The notes under the pieces were generated by a model that made no database searches, had not been told where the DNA came from, and saw only the letters and a list, made by a program, of their open reading frames with translations. DNA of 25,011 nucleotides from JALYUA01 sp038329555 (GTDB lineage: Bacteria; Acidobacteriota; Thermoanaerobaculia; UBA5066; Gp7-AA6): NCBI GenBank assembly GCA_038329555.1, contig JBBQNC010000021.1, forward strand, positions 1 through 25,011, written 5' to 3'. The position numbers and the translations under genes are program-made. Positions 6,801-14,035 of the stretch are shown here, in pieces; within the stretch, counting starts at the first letter, position 1; every line of letters starts with the position of its first letter.

Positions 6801-7433
6801 ATGTCCAGTTACACCCTGCCGGATCTCCGCTACGACTACGGGGCTCTCGAGCCGCACGTCTCGGGAAAGATCATGGAGCTCCACCACGACAAGCACCACG
6901 CCGCATACGTCAAAGGCGCGAACACCGCCCTCGAAAAGCTCGACGAGGCTCGGGACAAGGAGGACTTCACCCGGCTCGCGGCCCTGGAGAAGGCTCTGGC
7001 CTTCAACCTTTCGGGGCACGTCCTCCACTCGCTCTTCTGGCAGAACCTCACACCGAAGGGGGGAGGCCGGCCGGACGGCGAGCTCGCCGCCGCGATCGAC
7101 GAGCACTTCACGAGCTTCGACAAGATGAAGAAGCAGATGAACGAGGTCGCCGCGACGATCATGGGATCGGGCTGGGCGGCGCTCGTGTGGGAGCCGCTCG
7201 GGCGGCGTCTCCTGACGACTCAGATCTACGACCACCAGTCGAATCTCGCTCAGGGTGGCGTGCCGATCCTGGTTCTGGACGCGTGGGAGCATGCGTTCTA
7301 CCTGCAGTACCAGAACCGCAAGACGGAGTTCTTCGAGGCGATCTGGAACGTCTGGAACTGGCAGGATGCCGCGAAGAGATTCGAAGCCGCTCGGGAAGTG
7401 AAGCTCGAGCTCCCAGGGGGCGCAAAGCCGTAA
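6801..7433 (+). CDS. Superoxide dismutase, Fe/Mn family, 210 aa
   Basis: Converts superoxide to oxygen and hydrogen peroxide in the cytoplasm. All four metal ligands are visible: H28 (ELHHDKHH), H76 (SGHVLHSLFW), D160 and H164 (LDAWEHAFY). The start MSSYTLPDLRYDYGALEPH and the stretches AFNLSGH, GSGWAAL and YDHQSN closely resemble the actinobacterial SodA type, which carries the same H145-Q146 pair next to the metal site. That pair often goes with iron, but metal preference cannot be read safely. No signal peptide is present. A GGGAGG ribosome site lies about 9 nt before the ATG. It sits between nadA and nadC; protecting the oxygen-sensitive NadA cluster is a possible link but speculative. 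Confidence 0.96.
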   Translation: MSSYTLPDLRYDYGALEPHVSGKIMELHHDKHHAAYVKGANTALEKLDEARDKEDFTRLAALEKALAFNLSGHVLHSLFWQNLTPKGGGRPDGELAAAIDEHFTSFDKMKKQMNEVAATIMGSGWAALVWEPLGRRLLTTQIYDHQSNLAQGGVPILVLDAWEHAFYLQYQNRKTEFFEAIWNVWNWQDAAKRFEAAREVKLELPGGAKP

Positions 7434-7439
7434 GCCCCG

Positions 7440-7459
7440 GGAGGCGCGGGGCCGCCTCC
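7440..7459 (+). terminator. Short hairpin behind the superoxide dismutase gene
   Basis: GGAGGC (7440-7445) pairs with GCCTCC (7454-7459) across an 8-nt loop, 6 nt after the stop codon. There is no U-tract, so this is at most a weak intrinsic terminator or a 3'-end stabiliser. A second hairpin, CGAACGC/GCGTTCG, follows at 7525-7544. Confidence 0.3.
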
Positions 7460-7578
7460 AGGTCTCGATTGCTTCAATGGATCGAAACGGCGACCGCTCG
7501 CCGCCCGGACGGACGCGCAAATGCCGAACGCGAAGAGGCGTTCGCCCTCCGGTCCAATCGGGAGGCCAAAGGGAAAGT

Positions 7579-7609
7579 CTCGCGGCGCCGGGCGATCCGG
7601 CGCCGCGAG
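7579..7609. repeat. Perfect 13-bp GC hairpin upstream of nadC
   Basis: CTCGCGGCGCCGG and CCGGCGCCGCGAG form a perfect 13-bp stem with a 5-nt loop, ending 42 bp before the nadC -10 box. It could terminate read-through from the sod gene or serve as a regulator-binding dyad. No T-run follows on the plus strand. Confidence 0.5.
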
Positions 7610-7651
7610 CGGCTGGGTCGGGGGGCTCGATCGGGGAGGCGGGCGCTGGCA

Positions 7652-7657
7652 TATCCT
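7652..7657 (+). promoter_or_regulatory. Candidate -10 element (TATCCT) for nadC-nadB
   Basis: TATCCT ends 8 nt before the nadC ATG. The gap (CGCCGCGC) holds no Shine-Dalgarno site, implying a leaderless nadC-nadB mRNA. Confidence 0.5.
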
Positions 7658-7665
7658 CGCCGCGC

Positions 7666-8523
7666 ATGCAGTCTCTTTCGGGCGAGGCGCTCGACGCCCG
7701 CCTCCGGGCGTTTCTCGAAGAGGACATCGGGGAGCGCGACGTCACGACGGAGGCCGTCGTTCCGAAGGAAGCGTCTGCGCGGGGGCGCATCGTCGCGAAG
7801 AGTCCGTGCATCGTGTCCGGACTCCGTCCCGCCCGGCGAGCCTTCGAGCTTCTCGACCCGGACATCTCGTGGACCGCCGCCGCGGAGGCGGGCGAGCGCG
7901 TCGCCGCCGGCGCTTCGATCGCGATCCTTTCGGGAAGCGCGCGCGCCCTCCTGACCGCCGAGCGCGTCGCGTTGAACCTCCTGCAGCGCATGTCGGGCAT
8001 CACCACGGAGACGGCGCGGTTCGTCGACGCGGTCGCCGGAACGGGCTGCCGCATCTACGACACGCGCAAGACGGCGCCCGGCCTGCGGGCTTTCGACCGC
8101 GAGGCGGTCCGCGACGGGGGCGGGGTCAACCACCGCGAGACGCTCGCCGCCATGGTGCTGATCAAGGACAACCACCGGCGCCTCGCGGGAGGGGTCGCCG
8201 CGGCGATCGCGGCCGCGCGCGCCCGGGCGCCGGAAAAGACCGTGGAGGCGGAAGTCGAGTCCGAGGACGAGCTCCGAGCGGCGCTCGTCGCGGGGGCGGA
8301 TCAGATCCTGATCGACAATCAGACGCCCGACACCGTAGCCCGGTGGACGCAGATCGCGAAACGGCGCGTCCCGCCGCCCTGGATCGAGGCCTCCGGCACC
8401 ATGAGCCTCGAGACGGTCCGCGCGTACGCCCTGGCGGGGCCCGACTGCGTCTCGGTGGGTGCGCTCACGCATTCGGTGCGCGCAGCGGACATCTCGCTCG
8501 AGCTGGAGCACCCCGATGCCTGA
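7666..8523 (+). CDS. nadC: Nicotinate-nucleotide pyrophosphorylase (quinolinate phosphoribosyltransferase), 285 aa
   Basis: Joins quinolinate (from NadA) to PRPP and decarboxylates it to nicotinate mononucleotide, the third step of de novo NAD synthesis. Family marks seen: FLEEDIGERDVTTEAV at the N terminus, ALNLLQRMSGI, the substrate-binding stretch YDTRKTAPGLR, GGGVNHR, LIKDNH, the EAEVES strand and the C-terminal IEASGTM and SVGALTHS. Length is normal for the family. The ATG at 7666 is chosen because it aligns with the usual N terminus and directly follows the TATCCT box; the frame upstream is low-complexity. It overlaps nadB by 8 nt, so the two are surely one operon. Confidence 0.96.
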   Translation: MQSLSGEALDARLRAFLEEDIGERDVTTEAVVPKEASARGRIVAKSPCIVSGLRPARRAFELLDPDISWTAAAEAGERVAAGASIAILSGSARALLTAERVALNLLQRMSGITTETARFVDAVAGTGCRIYDTRKTAPGLRAFDREAVRDGGGVNHRETLAAMVLIKDNHRRLAGGVAAAIAAARARAPEKTVEAEVESEDELRAALVAGADQILIDNQTPDTVARWTQIAKRRVPPPWIEASGTMSLETVRAYALAGPDCVSVGALTHSVRAADISLELEHPDA

Positions 8524-10069
8524 GCCGACGGACGTTCTGATCCTCGGGACCGGCATCGCGGGGACCACCGCGGCACTGGCCGCGGCGCGCGCCGGCGCGA
8601 AAGTCACCATCGTGACGCGCGCCGCCGACGCGCGGGAGTCGAACACTTACTACGCCCAGGGTGGAATCGTCGGGCGGCCGGCAGACGACTCTCCCGAGCT
8701 GCTCGCGGCCGATATCGAGCGCGCCGGCGACGGCCTCTGCTCCCCCGACGCGGTGATGCTCCTCGCCCGGGAGGGGCCCGATCTCGTCCGGCAGTTGCTG
8801 ATCGAAGAGCTCAAAGTCCCCTTCGACCGCGAGGGAGAGGGCTTCCACTGGACGCTCGAGGGCGCCCACTCGGTGCCCCGGGTTCTGCACGTGAAGGACG
8901 AGACCGGCGCCCCCATCGAGAGGGCGCTCCTCGAGGCCTGCCACCGAGAGGCCGGCATCTCCTGGAAGCTCGAGTCGACCGCGGTCGATCTCCTGACCCT
9001 CTCCCACGACTCGACGAGCCCATCGGATCGCTACCGCCCGCCGCGGGCGATCGGTGCCTACCTGCTCGACCGCCAGTCCGGATCGGTCACGCCGCACCTC
9101 GCCTCCGAAACCATCCTCGCAACGGGCGGCCTCGGCCAGGTCTATCTCCATACGACGAATCCGCAGGGCGCCCGCGGCGACGGCATCGCGATGGCGCGCC
9201 GGGCGGGAGCCCGGCTCCTCAACCTCGAATACATCCAGTTCCACCCGACGGCGCTCGTGCACGCGCGCGGCCGGCTCCTTCTGTCGGAAGCGCTGCGCGG
9301 TGAGGGGGCGCGGATCACGGACGCGTCGGGGCACGAGTTCCTGAAGGAGGTACACCCCGACGGGGAGCTCGCGCCGCGCGACGTCGTGGCGCGAGCGATC
9401 CACCAGCGGATGCTCGAGCACGACGAACCCCATGCTCTCCTCGACATCTCGCACAAGCCCGCGGCCTGGATCCGGGAGCGCTTTCCGGGTCTGACCGCGC
9501 GCTGCCTGGAGCTCGGCTTCGATCTGACGGCCGGGCCGGTTCCGGTCGTGCCCGCGGCCCACTACGCCTGCGGTGGCGTCGCCGTCGACGGAGATGGTCG
9601 CACGACGCTCGGGCATCTGCGCGCGGCCGGCGAGGTGTCCTGCACAGGCGTCCACGGCGCGAACCGCCTCGCCTCGACGTCCCTGCTCGAGGGCCTCCTC
9701 TGGGGATGGCGCGCCGGCAAGGCGGCGGCGGGCGAGGTCCTGCGCCGGCGCGGGACCAGGTTGCCCGACGTCCGGCCCTGGCAGCCCGAAAACGAGCCCG
9801 TCGACCCCGCACTGATCGCCCAGGACTGGATGGTCATCCGACACACAATGTGGAACTACGTCGGCCTCCTGCGCTCCGAGAAGCGGCTGGGGCGCGCCGG
9901 CCGGATCCTCTCCGAGCTCCAGGTCGAGATCGAAGACTTCTACAGGCGGGGGACCATGTCCGACGCGCTCCTGGGATTGCGCAACGGGGTCCAGACGGCC
10001 CTCGTCATCCACCGGGCCGCCTCGGAGAACCGGGTCTCCAAGGGATCGCACTATCGCGAGGAGCGCTAG
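8516..10069 (+). CDS. nadB: L-aspartate oxidase NadB, 517 aa
   Basis: FAD enzyme that oxidises L-aspartate to iminoaspartate, the first step of de novo NAD synthesis and the substrate for NadA. Seen: the N-terminal FAD-binding fold LGTGIAGTTAAL, the ARESNTYYAQGGI stretch, HVKDETGAPIE, the second flavin contact ATGGLGQVY, QFHPTAL, the EALRGEGARI and APRDVVARAI segments, AHYACGGVAVD, and HGANRLASTSLLEGLLWG near the end of the flavin domain, followed by the helical C-terminal domain of the succinate-dehydrogenase flavoprotein family. The aspartate-oxidase assignment, rather than fumarate reductase, rests on these motifs and the partner nadC. The ATG lies inside the nadC end (8-nt overlap) with GGAG 8 nt upstream, so translation is probably coupled. 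Confidence 0.95.
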   Translation: MPEPTDVLILGTGIAGTTAALAAARAGAKVTIVTRAADARESNTYYAQGGIVGRPADDSPELLAADIERAGDGLCSPDAVMLLAREGPDLVRQLLIEELKVPFDREGEGFHWTLEGAHSVPRVLHVKDETGAPIERALLEACHREAGISWKLESTAVDLLTLSHDSTSPSDRYRPPRAIGAYLLDRQSGSVTPHLASETILATGGLGQVYLHTTNPQGARGDGIAMARRAGARLLNLEYIQFHPTALVHARGRLLLSEALRGEGARITDASGHEFLKEVHPDGELAPRDVVARAIHQRMLEHDEPHALLDISHKPAAWIRERFPGLTARCLELGFDLTAGPVPVVPAAHYACGGVAVDGDGRTTLGHLRAAGEVSCTGVHGANRLASTSLLEGLLWGWRAGKAAAGEVLRRRGTRLPDVRPWQPENEPVDPALIAQDWMVIRHTMWNYVGLLRSEKRLGRAGRILSELQVEIEDFYRRGTMSDALLGLRNGVQTALVIHRAASENRVSKGSHYREER

Positions 10070-10080
10070 ACGACGGGTGT

Positions 10081-10157
10081 CAGGTGACGGGAGTCGGGCG
10101 TCAGCAGCTCCAACTGCCGTCACCTGTCACCTGTCACCCGTCACCAAGTCACCCGTC
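10081..10157. repeat. Hairpin plus heptamer tandem repeat (GTCACCT type) behind nadB
   Basis: CAGGTGACGG (10081-10090) pairs with CCGTCACCTG (10117-10126). From 10119 to 10157 follow about five copies of a 7-mer based on GTCACC(T/C), one stretched to eight bases. The last copy ends 3 nt before the TATAGT promoter box of the next gene. It may end nadC-nadB transcription, bind a regulator in phase with the promoter, or be a short-tandem-repeat family without function. Confidence 0.65.
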
Positions 10158-10160
10158 TTG

Positions 10161-10166
10161 TATAGT
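10161..10166 (+). promoter_or_regulatory. Candidate -10 element (TATAGT)
   Basis: TATAGT (5 of 6 to the consensus) ends 9 nt before the ATG at 10176, with no Shine-Dalgarno between. The heptamer repeat array takes the place of the -35 region. Confidence 0.55.
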
Positions 10167-10175
10167 CGACCGCCC

Positions 10176-10787
10176 ATGAGCGTCCTGTACCTCCAGTTCG
10201 AGGCGTCCGACCGCAACGCCCGCGTCCAGAAGCTCGGCAAGAGCGGCGCCCACATCGTGGTGGCGGAGCCGCGGTGGCCGCAGTTCTTCGAGCTCGCGAA
10301 GAAGGAAAAGCCTTACGCGATCGCGATCGACATGTCGACCGCGCCGTCCCATTGCCTGGAGACGGCGGACTACATCGCCAAGGCGAAGGAAACCCGGGAC
10401 ATCCCCCTCTATCTCCTTCGCGTCCCCGAGGACCGGCTGGAGGCGACCAAGAAACGTTTGCCGAACGCCCCGATCGTGACGGAGCCCGAGCTCGCGCACA
10501 TCCTGGTCGACGAGGAGCGCAAGGCCCAGGAGCGCGCTCGAGAGAAGAAGGAAGCGGCCGCGGTCGCGCGCAAGAACGCGCGGGCGAGGAAGCTCGGCCT
10601 CGACAAGCCGGGCGCGAAGCCGGGCCCGGCGGCCAAGGCGAAACCGGCGGCCAGGCCGAAGCTCGTCCCGGCCATTGCGGAAAAGAAGGCGGAAAAGAAG
10701 AAGGCCGCCCCGCCCCCCGCGAAGAAGAAGGCCGCCCCGTCGAGCTCGAAGAAGACGAGCGCCTCCCGGCCGCCCAAGAAGAAGTAG
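10176..10787 (+). CDS. Receiver-like protein with histone-H1-like Lys/Ala/Pro tail, 203 aa
   Basis: Residues 1-110 alternate hydrophobic strands and amphipathic helices (VLYLQF, HIVVAEP, AIAIDMS, LYLLRV, PIVTE) in the order of a response-regulator receiver fold. An Asp is present at the end of the third strand, but the acidic pair of strand 1 and the Lys of strand 5 are not obvious, so it is probably a degenerate receiver. Residues 113-140 are a charged helix; from about 145 the protein is a Lys/Ala/Pro tail with repeated KAAP and KKK blocks, like histone H1 or AlgP-type DNA-binding tails. DNA binding is inferred. The start follows the TATAGT box; an upstream in-frame ATG at 10077 would read through the repeat array and was rejected. 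The mannosyltransferase gene follows 30 nt downstream. Confidence 0.75.
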   Translation: MSVLYLQFEASDRNARVQKLGKSGAHIVVAEPRWPQFFELAKKEKPYAIAIDMSTAPSHCLETADYIAKAKETRDIPLYLLRVPEDRLEATKKRLPNAPIVTEPELAHILVDEERKAQERAREKKEAAAVARKNARARKLGLDKPGAKPGPAAKAKPAARPKLVPAIAEKKAEKKKAAPPPAKKKAAPSSSKKTSASRPPKKK

Positions 10788-10817
10788 GCCGCGCGGGGGC
10801 CTCCCGGCCGAGCGCCC

Positions 10818-11999
10818 ATGCGGACACCGTCTCCGGCTTCGCTCCCCTTTCCCGCACGGATCGGATTCCCGCTTCTCGCCGTCGCGATCTGGGCCGCGGC
10901 GCTCATCGGTTGGAGCTACGTGGCCCGCGACCTACTCCCCGTCCCCGCGGGCGCCGGATGGGAGCCCGAGATCGCGAGGCACGCTCCCCCGCTGGCCCGA
11001 TACGACTCCGGGTGGTACCGAAAGATCGCGCTCGACGGTTACGGCGTTCCGCCCGCCGGCCGCGCGTCGTCGGAGCACGTCTTCTTTCCTCTCTACCCGG
11101 CGTTGACGGCCGCCCTCGCCCGGCTCCTCCGCGTCGATCCCTTTTCCGCGGGAATGGGTGTCTCCCTCGCCGCCCTGGCGGCCGCGGCGATGCTCTTCGT
11201 CCAGGAAGGCCGCCGGCGCGGCACGGAGCTCGTGGCGCGGCGCGCCCTGCTCTTCCTGCTCCTGTTCCCGACGGCCTTCTTTCTCGCGTCGACCTATGCC
11301 GAGTCGCTGTTTCTCCTCCTGGCGCTCCTCGCCTTCGCGTGCGTCGCCCGGCAGTCCTGGGGGCTCGCGGCGCTCTGCGGGGCGCTCGCCGGCCTGACGC
11401 GGCTGCCGGCGCTCGCTCTCGTCCTGCCGCTCGGGATCGCGGCGTGGCAGAGAACGAGCGGCGCGGGCTCGACACCTCGGGCGATCTCTCACCGCCGGCT
11501 CCTCACCGTGGCCGCCGTCGCTCTCGCTCCCGCAGCGGGCGTTTTCCTGTGGATCTACGGAGTGGGCATCCATTTCGGCGAGCCCGGCCTCTACTTCCGG
11601 CTGCAGGAATCCTGGAACCGCTCTGCGTCCCCCCTGGCCGGCCTGGCGCGTTTCGGCGTCACGTTGCCGGACCGCATCGCGCGCGGCGATCTCCGCACCC
11701 ACCCCGCCTTCCTGATCGACTATGCCGACGCCCTCCTCTCCCTCGCGATCGCGGTGTTTCAGGTGAAGCGGCGGCGTTGGGCGGACGCCTCCTGGACCGC
11801 CGGAGGCCTGCTCCTGCCGGCCGCGACGGGACTCGCGCCGAGCCTGCCCCGCTACCTGGTGGTGGTGTACCCCGCCTTCTACGCCCTCGAGGAGATCCTC
11901 CGCGGCCGGCCGCGGTCGCGCCTCGCGTGGTGGATCGGATCGGGGGCTCTTCTGGTCGCGGGCACCGCCGCCTTCGTGCACTGGCGCTGGGTGGCGTAG
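10818..11999 (+). CDS. PIG-V-like mannosyltransferase, integral membrane, 393 aa
   Basis: A polytopic membrane protein with about eight to ten hydrophobic helices. The first extracytoplasmic loop carries RYDSGWYRKIALDGYG (residues 61-76) followed by FFPLYPAL, the signature region of PIG-V/Mannosyl_trans2-type GT-C transferases, where the Asp after the first helix is the likely catalytic residue. FPTAFFLASTYAESLFLLLALLAF and the late LPRYLVVVYPAFYALEE also fit that family. It probably transfers a sugar from a polyprenyl-phosphate donor to a glycolipid or cell-surface glycan; donor and acceptor are unknown. No ribosome site is evident; it follows the upstream gene by 30 nt and is probably cotranscribed. 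Confidence 0.8.
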   Translation: MRTPSPASLPFPARIGFPLLAVAIWAAALIGWSYVARDLLPVPAGAGWEPEIARHAPPLARYDSGWYRKIALDGYGVPPAGRASSEHVFFPLYPALTAALARLLRVDPFSAGMGVSLAALAAAAMLFVQEGRRRGTELVARRALLFLLLFPTAFFLASTYAESLFLLLALLAFACVARQSWGLAALCGALAGLTRLPALALVLPLGIAAWQRTSGAGSTPRAISHRRLLTVAAVALAPAAGVFLWIYGVGIHFGEPGLYFRLQESWNRSASPLAGLARFGVTLPDRIARGDLRTHPAFLIDYADALLSLAIAVFQVKRRRWADASWTAGGLLLPAATGLAPSLPRYLVVVYPAFYALEEILRGRPRSRLAWWIGSGALLVAGTAAFVHWRWVA

Positions 12000-12022
12000 A
12001 GAGTCGTAAATCGCGATCGGGC

Positions 12023-12028
12023 TAGAAT
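12023..12028 (+). promoter_or_regulatory. Candidate -10 element (TAGAAT) for the dipeptidase gene
   Basis: TAGAAT lies 36 nt upstream of the ATG at 12065, giving a leader of about 30 nt that contains the AAGGAG ribosome site (12051-12056). This is a leadered counter-example to the short-spaced boxes elsewhere in the window. Confidence 0.45.
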
Positions 12029-12064
12029 CGGCGCTCGCCAGAAACGCCGGAAGGAGATTTCTTC

Positions 12065-13450
12065 ATGGACAACGGCTTCTCGAAAGACACCCTTCGCAAA
12101 TACGCCGACGGTGAGCGCGGCCGCTTCGAAAAAGTCCTCGAGGAGCTGGTCGAGATCCCGACGGTCTCCGTGGAGCCCGACCGCAAGGCCGAAGTGAAGC
12201 GCGGCGCCGAGTACGCGGTCGGGTTGCTGGAGTCCCTGGGCGCGAAGGCCCGCCTCTTCGAGACGAAGGGGCACCCCATCGTGCACGGCCGGTTCGACCG
12301 CGGACCGGGCCTTCCGACCGTCACCGTCTACAACCACCTGGACGTCCAGCCGGCCGACGGGCCCGACTGGAAGACCTCGCCATTTGATTTCGTGAAGAAG
12401 GGGGACCGGTATTTCGGGCGCGGCACGACGGACGACAAGGGACCGGCCGTCACGGCGCTGTTCGGCGCGAAGTACGCCGTCTCCCAGGGGGTCGCCGCCA
12501 ACATCCACTTCCTCTGGGAGCTCGAGGAGGAGATCGGCAGCCCTCACTTCGAGTCCACCATCCGGCAGCATGCGAAAGCCTTCGCGACCGACTCCGTCGT
12601 CGTTTCCGACACCGTCTGGGTGTCCCGGGCTCGCCCCGCTCAGCCGGCGGGCCTGCGCGGGCTCCAGGGGTTCCGGTTCGACCTCCAGACCGGAGAGACC
12701 GACCAGCACTCCGGAACCGCGGGCGGCGCCGCGCGCAACCCGGTGACGGAGATGTGCCAGCTGATCTCGGAATGCGTCGACGGAATGAGCGGAAAGGTGA
12801 AGATCCCCGGTTTCTACTCCGACGTGATTCCTCCGACGAAGAAGGAGCTTCAGGACCTCGCGAACTGCGGCTTCACGGTCGCCGGGTTCAAGCGCGACCA
12901 CCTCTTCAAGAAGCTCCGCACCGAGGACCCCCTCGAGGTCATGAAGCGGATCTGGATGATGCCGACCTTCGAAGTGCACGGCATCGCGGGCGGCTACCAG
13001 GGCCCCGGCGTCAAGACGATCATCCCGCCGAAGACGACGGCCATCGTCTCCTGCCGCCTCGTTCCGAACATGAACCCGAAGAAGATCGTCCGGCTCGTGA
13101 AGGACTTCGTCAAGGCGAAGAACGCGGACGTGAAGGTGACGGCCGAGCACGAGCTTCCCGCGTACCAGGGAAAGACGACGGGCCCCTACGCCGACGCGAT
13201 CCGCGCCGCCATCCGCCTCGCGTTCGGCAAGGAACCGGTGTTCGTGCGCGAGGGCGGGTCGATCGGAGCGGTCCTCTCGATGGAAAAGGTCCTCAAGGCG
13301 CCCGTCTTCTTTTTGGGCCTTTCCCTTCCCGAGCACGGCTACCACGCCCCGAATGAGAACTTCGACTGGCCGCAGGCGCAGGGCGGGATCGCCGCGTTCG
13401 CGAGCTACTTCCAGCAGGTGGCGGGACTTCCCAGGCGCGCAAGGGAGTAG
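12065..13450 (+). CDS. M20-family metallodipeptidase, 461 aa
   Basis: A cytoplasmic zinc peptidase of the M20 clan (carnosinase / Dug1 / PepV-like), likely cleaving dipeptides. The metal and catalytic residues are in place: H91-L-D93 (YNHLDVQPAD), D123 (GTTDDKGP), E154/E155 (WELEEEIGS), D182 (VVSDTVW) and H427 (EHGYHAPNE). The lid domain (about 200-320) holds the D-x-H-S-G motif (ETDQHSGTAGG), as in dimeric M20 enzymes. Length matches the family. The ATG at 12065 has a strong AAGGAG site 8 nt upstream. No signal peptide. Exact substrate cannot be told; an amidohydrolase acting on acylated amino acids is less likely given the dipeptidase-like lid motif. Confidence 0.92.
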   Translation: MDNGFSKDTLRKYADGERGRFEKVLEELVEIPTVSVEPDRKAEVKRGAEYAVGLLESLGAKARLFETKGHPIVHGRFDRGPGLPTVTVYNHLDVQPADGPDWKTSPFDFVKKGDRYFGRGTTDDKGPAVTALFGAKYAVSQGVAANIHFLWELEEEIGSPHFESTIRQHAKAFATDSVVVSDTVWVSRARPAQPAGLRGLQGFRFDLQTGETDQHSGTAGGAARNPVTEMCQLISECVDGMSGKVKIPGFYSDVIPPTKKELQDLANCGFTVAGFKRDHLFKKLRTEDPLEVMKRIWMMPTFEVHGIAGGYQGPGVKTIIPPKTTAIVSCRLVPNMNPKKIVRLVKDFVKAKNADVKVTAEHELPAYQGKTTGPYADAIRAAIRLAFGKEPVFVREGGSIGAVLSMEKVLKAPVFFLGLSLPEHGYHAPNENFDWPQAQGGIAAFASYFQQVAGLPRRARE

Positions 13451-13517
13451 GGCTCCTCCTCAGACCCCGGCGGGGCCGGCCCAAACTCCCGACTGGCAAC
13501 GCGTCCGGAAAACCTGT

Positions 13518-13523
13518 TAGCGT
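13518..13523 (+). promoter_or_regulatory. Candidate -10 element (TAGCGT)
   Basis: TAGCGT (TANNNT pattern) ends 8 nt before the ATG at 13532, with a pyrimidine-rich gap and no Shine-Dalgarno site. Confidence 0.4.
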
Positions 13524-13531
13524 CTCTCCGC

Positions 13532-13894
13532 ATGAGCCCCAAACGGTCCGACGGCAGCCACTGGGACACCGCGGCGATCCGCCAGGAGCGCGAGGAGGGC
13601 TGGTTCCGCGCGCACGAAGCGGAGCTGATCGAGGCGGCCCGCCGTCGGCGCGCCGAGGCCGCGAAGTTGCGCCAGCCGGCCGAAGCCGCGCCGAAGCAGG
13701 CGACGCGCCCGCTCGCCTGCCCCAAGTGCGGCAGCCAGATGGGGACCGACCGGATCGAGGAGATCGAGATCGAGCGATGCCCGACCTGCGAAGGCATCTT
13801 CTTCGACCGCGGCGAGCTCGAGAAGCTGCTCGTCCAGCACGAGCCGCGCCGCCGAGGCTTCTTCCGCAAGCTGCTCGGCTTTCACGGCGAGTAG
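13532..13894 (+). CDS. TFIIB-type zinc-ribbon protein, 120 aa
   Basis: Residues 62-100 form a zf-TFIIB-type ribbon: C63-P-K-C66-G...M, then the diagnostic RCPTCEGIFFDRGELEKLL with C83 and C86. The N-terminal 60 residues are a charged, probably helical region rich in Arg, Glu and Ala; the C-terminal RRRGFFRKLLGF is basic and may contact a membrane or nucleic acid. Proteins of this family are widespread and uncharacterised. The gene has its own short-leader promoter box and is not obviously in an operon with the dipeptidase gene, 81 nt upstream. Confidence 0.85.
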   Translation: MSPKRSDGSHWDTAAIRQEREEGWFRAHEAELIEAARRRRAEAAKLRQPAEAAPKQATRPLACPKCGSQMGTDRIEEIEIERCPTCEGIFFDRGELEKLLVQHEPRRRGFFRKLLGFHGE

Positions 13895-13961
13895 TTTTCC
13901 TCCCCAGGCGGGAAAGGATCCCGGTGAGGGTCTGAGTGACGAGAGGCCCACCGGTTCCCCG

Positions 13962-14032
13962 GTCCCCGCATTGTTCCAAGCGGAGCGCTCTCTCGGCCGC
14001 CTGTTCGCGAAGCGAACGCCGCGGCCGAGAGC
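13962..14032 (-). repeat. Dispersed hairpin repeat, copy B, directly behind dapD
   Basis: The sense partner (minus strand) of copy A at 5168-5238. It begins 3 nt after the dapD stop. The 11-bp stem (CTCTCGGCCGC with GCGGCCGAGAG) is fully Watson-Crick here, the inner GTTCGC/GCGAAC stem is capped by TTC, and the downstream GCTTGGAAC tail is kept. The two copies are about 89 percent identical by eye. Confidence 0.7.
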
Positions 14033-14035
14033 CCG

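Noticed and set aside
8465..10123. A 552-codon minus-strand frame opposite nadB
   Set aside because: Antisense shadow; nadB on the plus strand has all family motifs.
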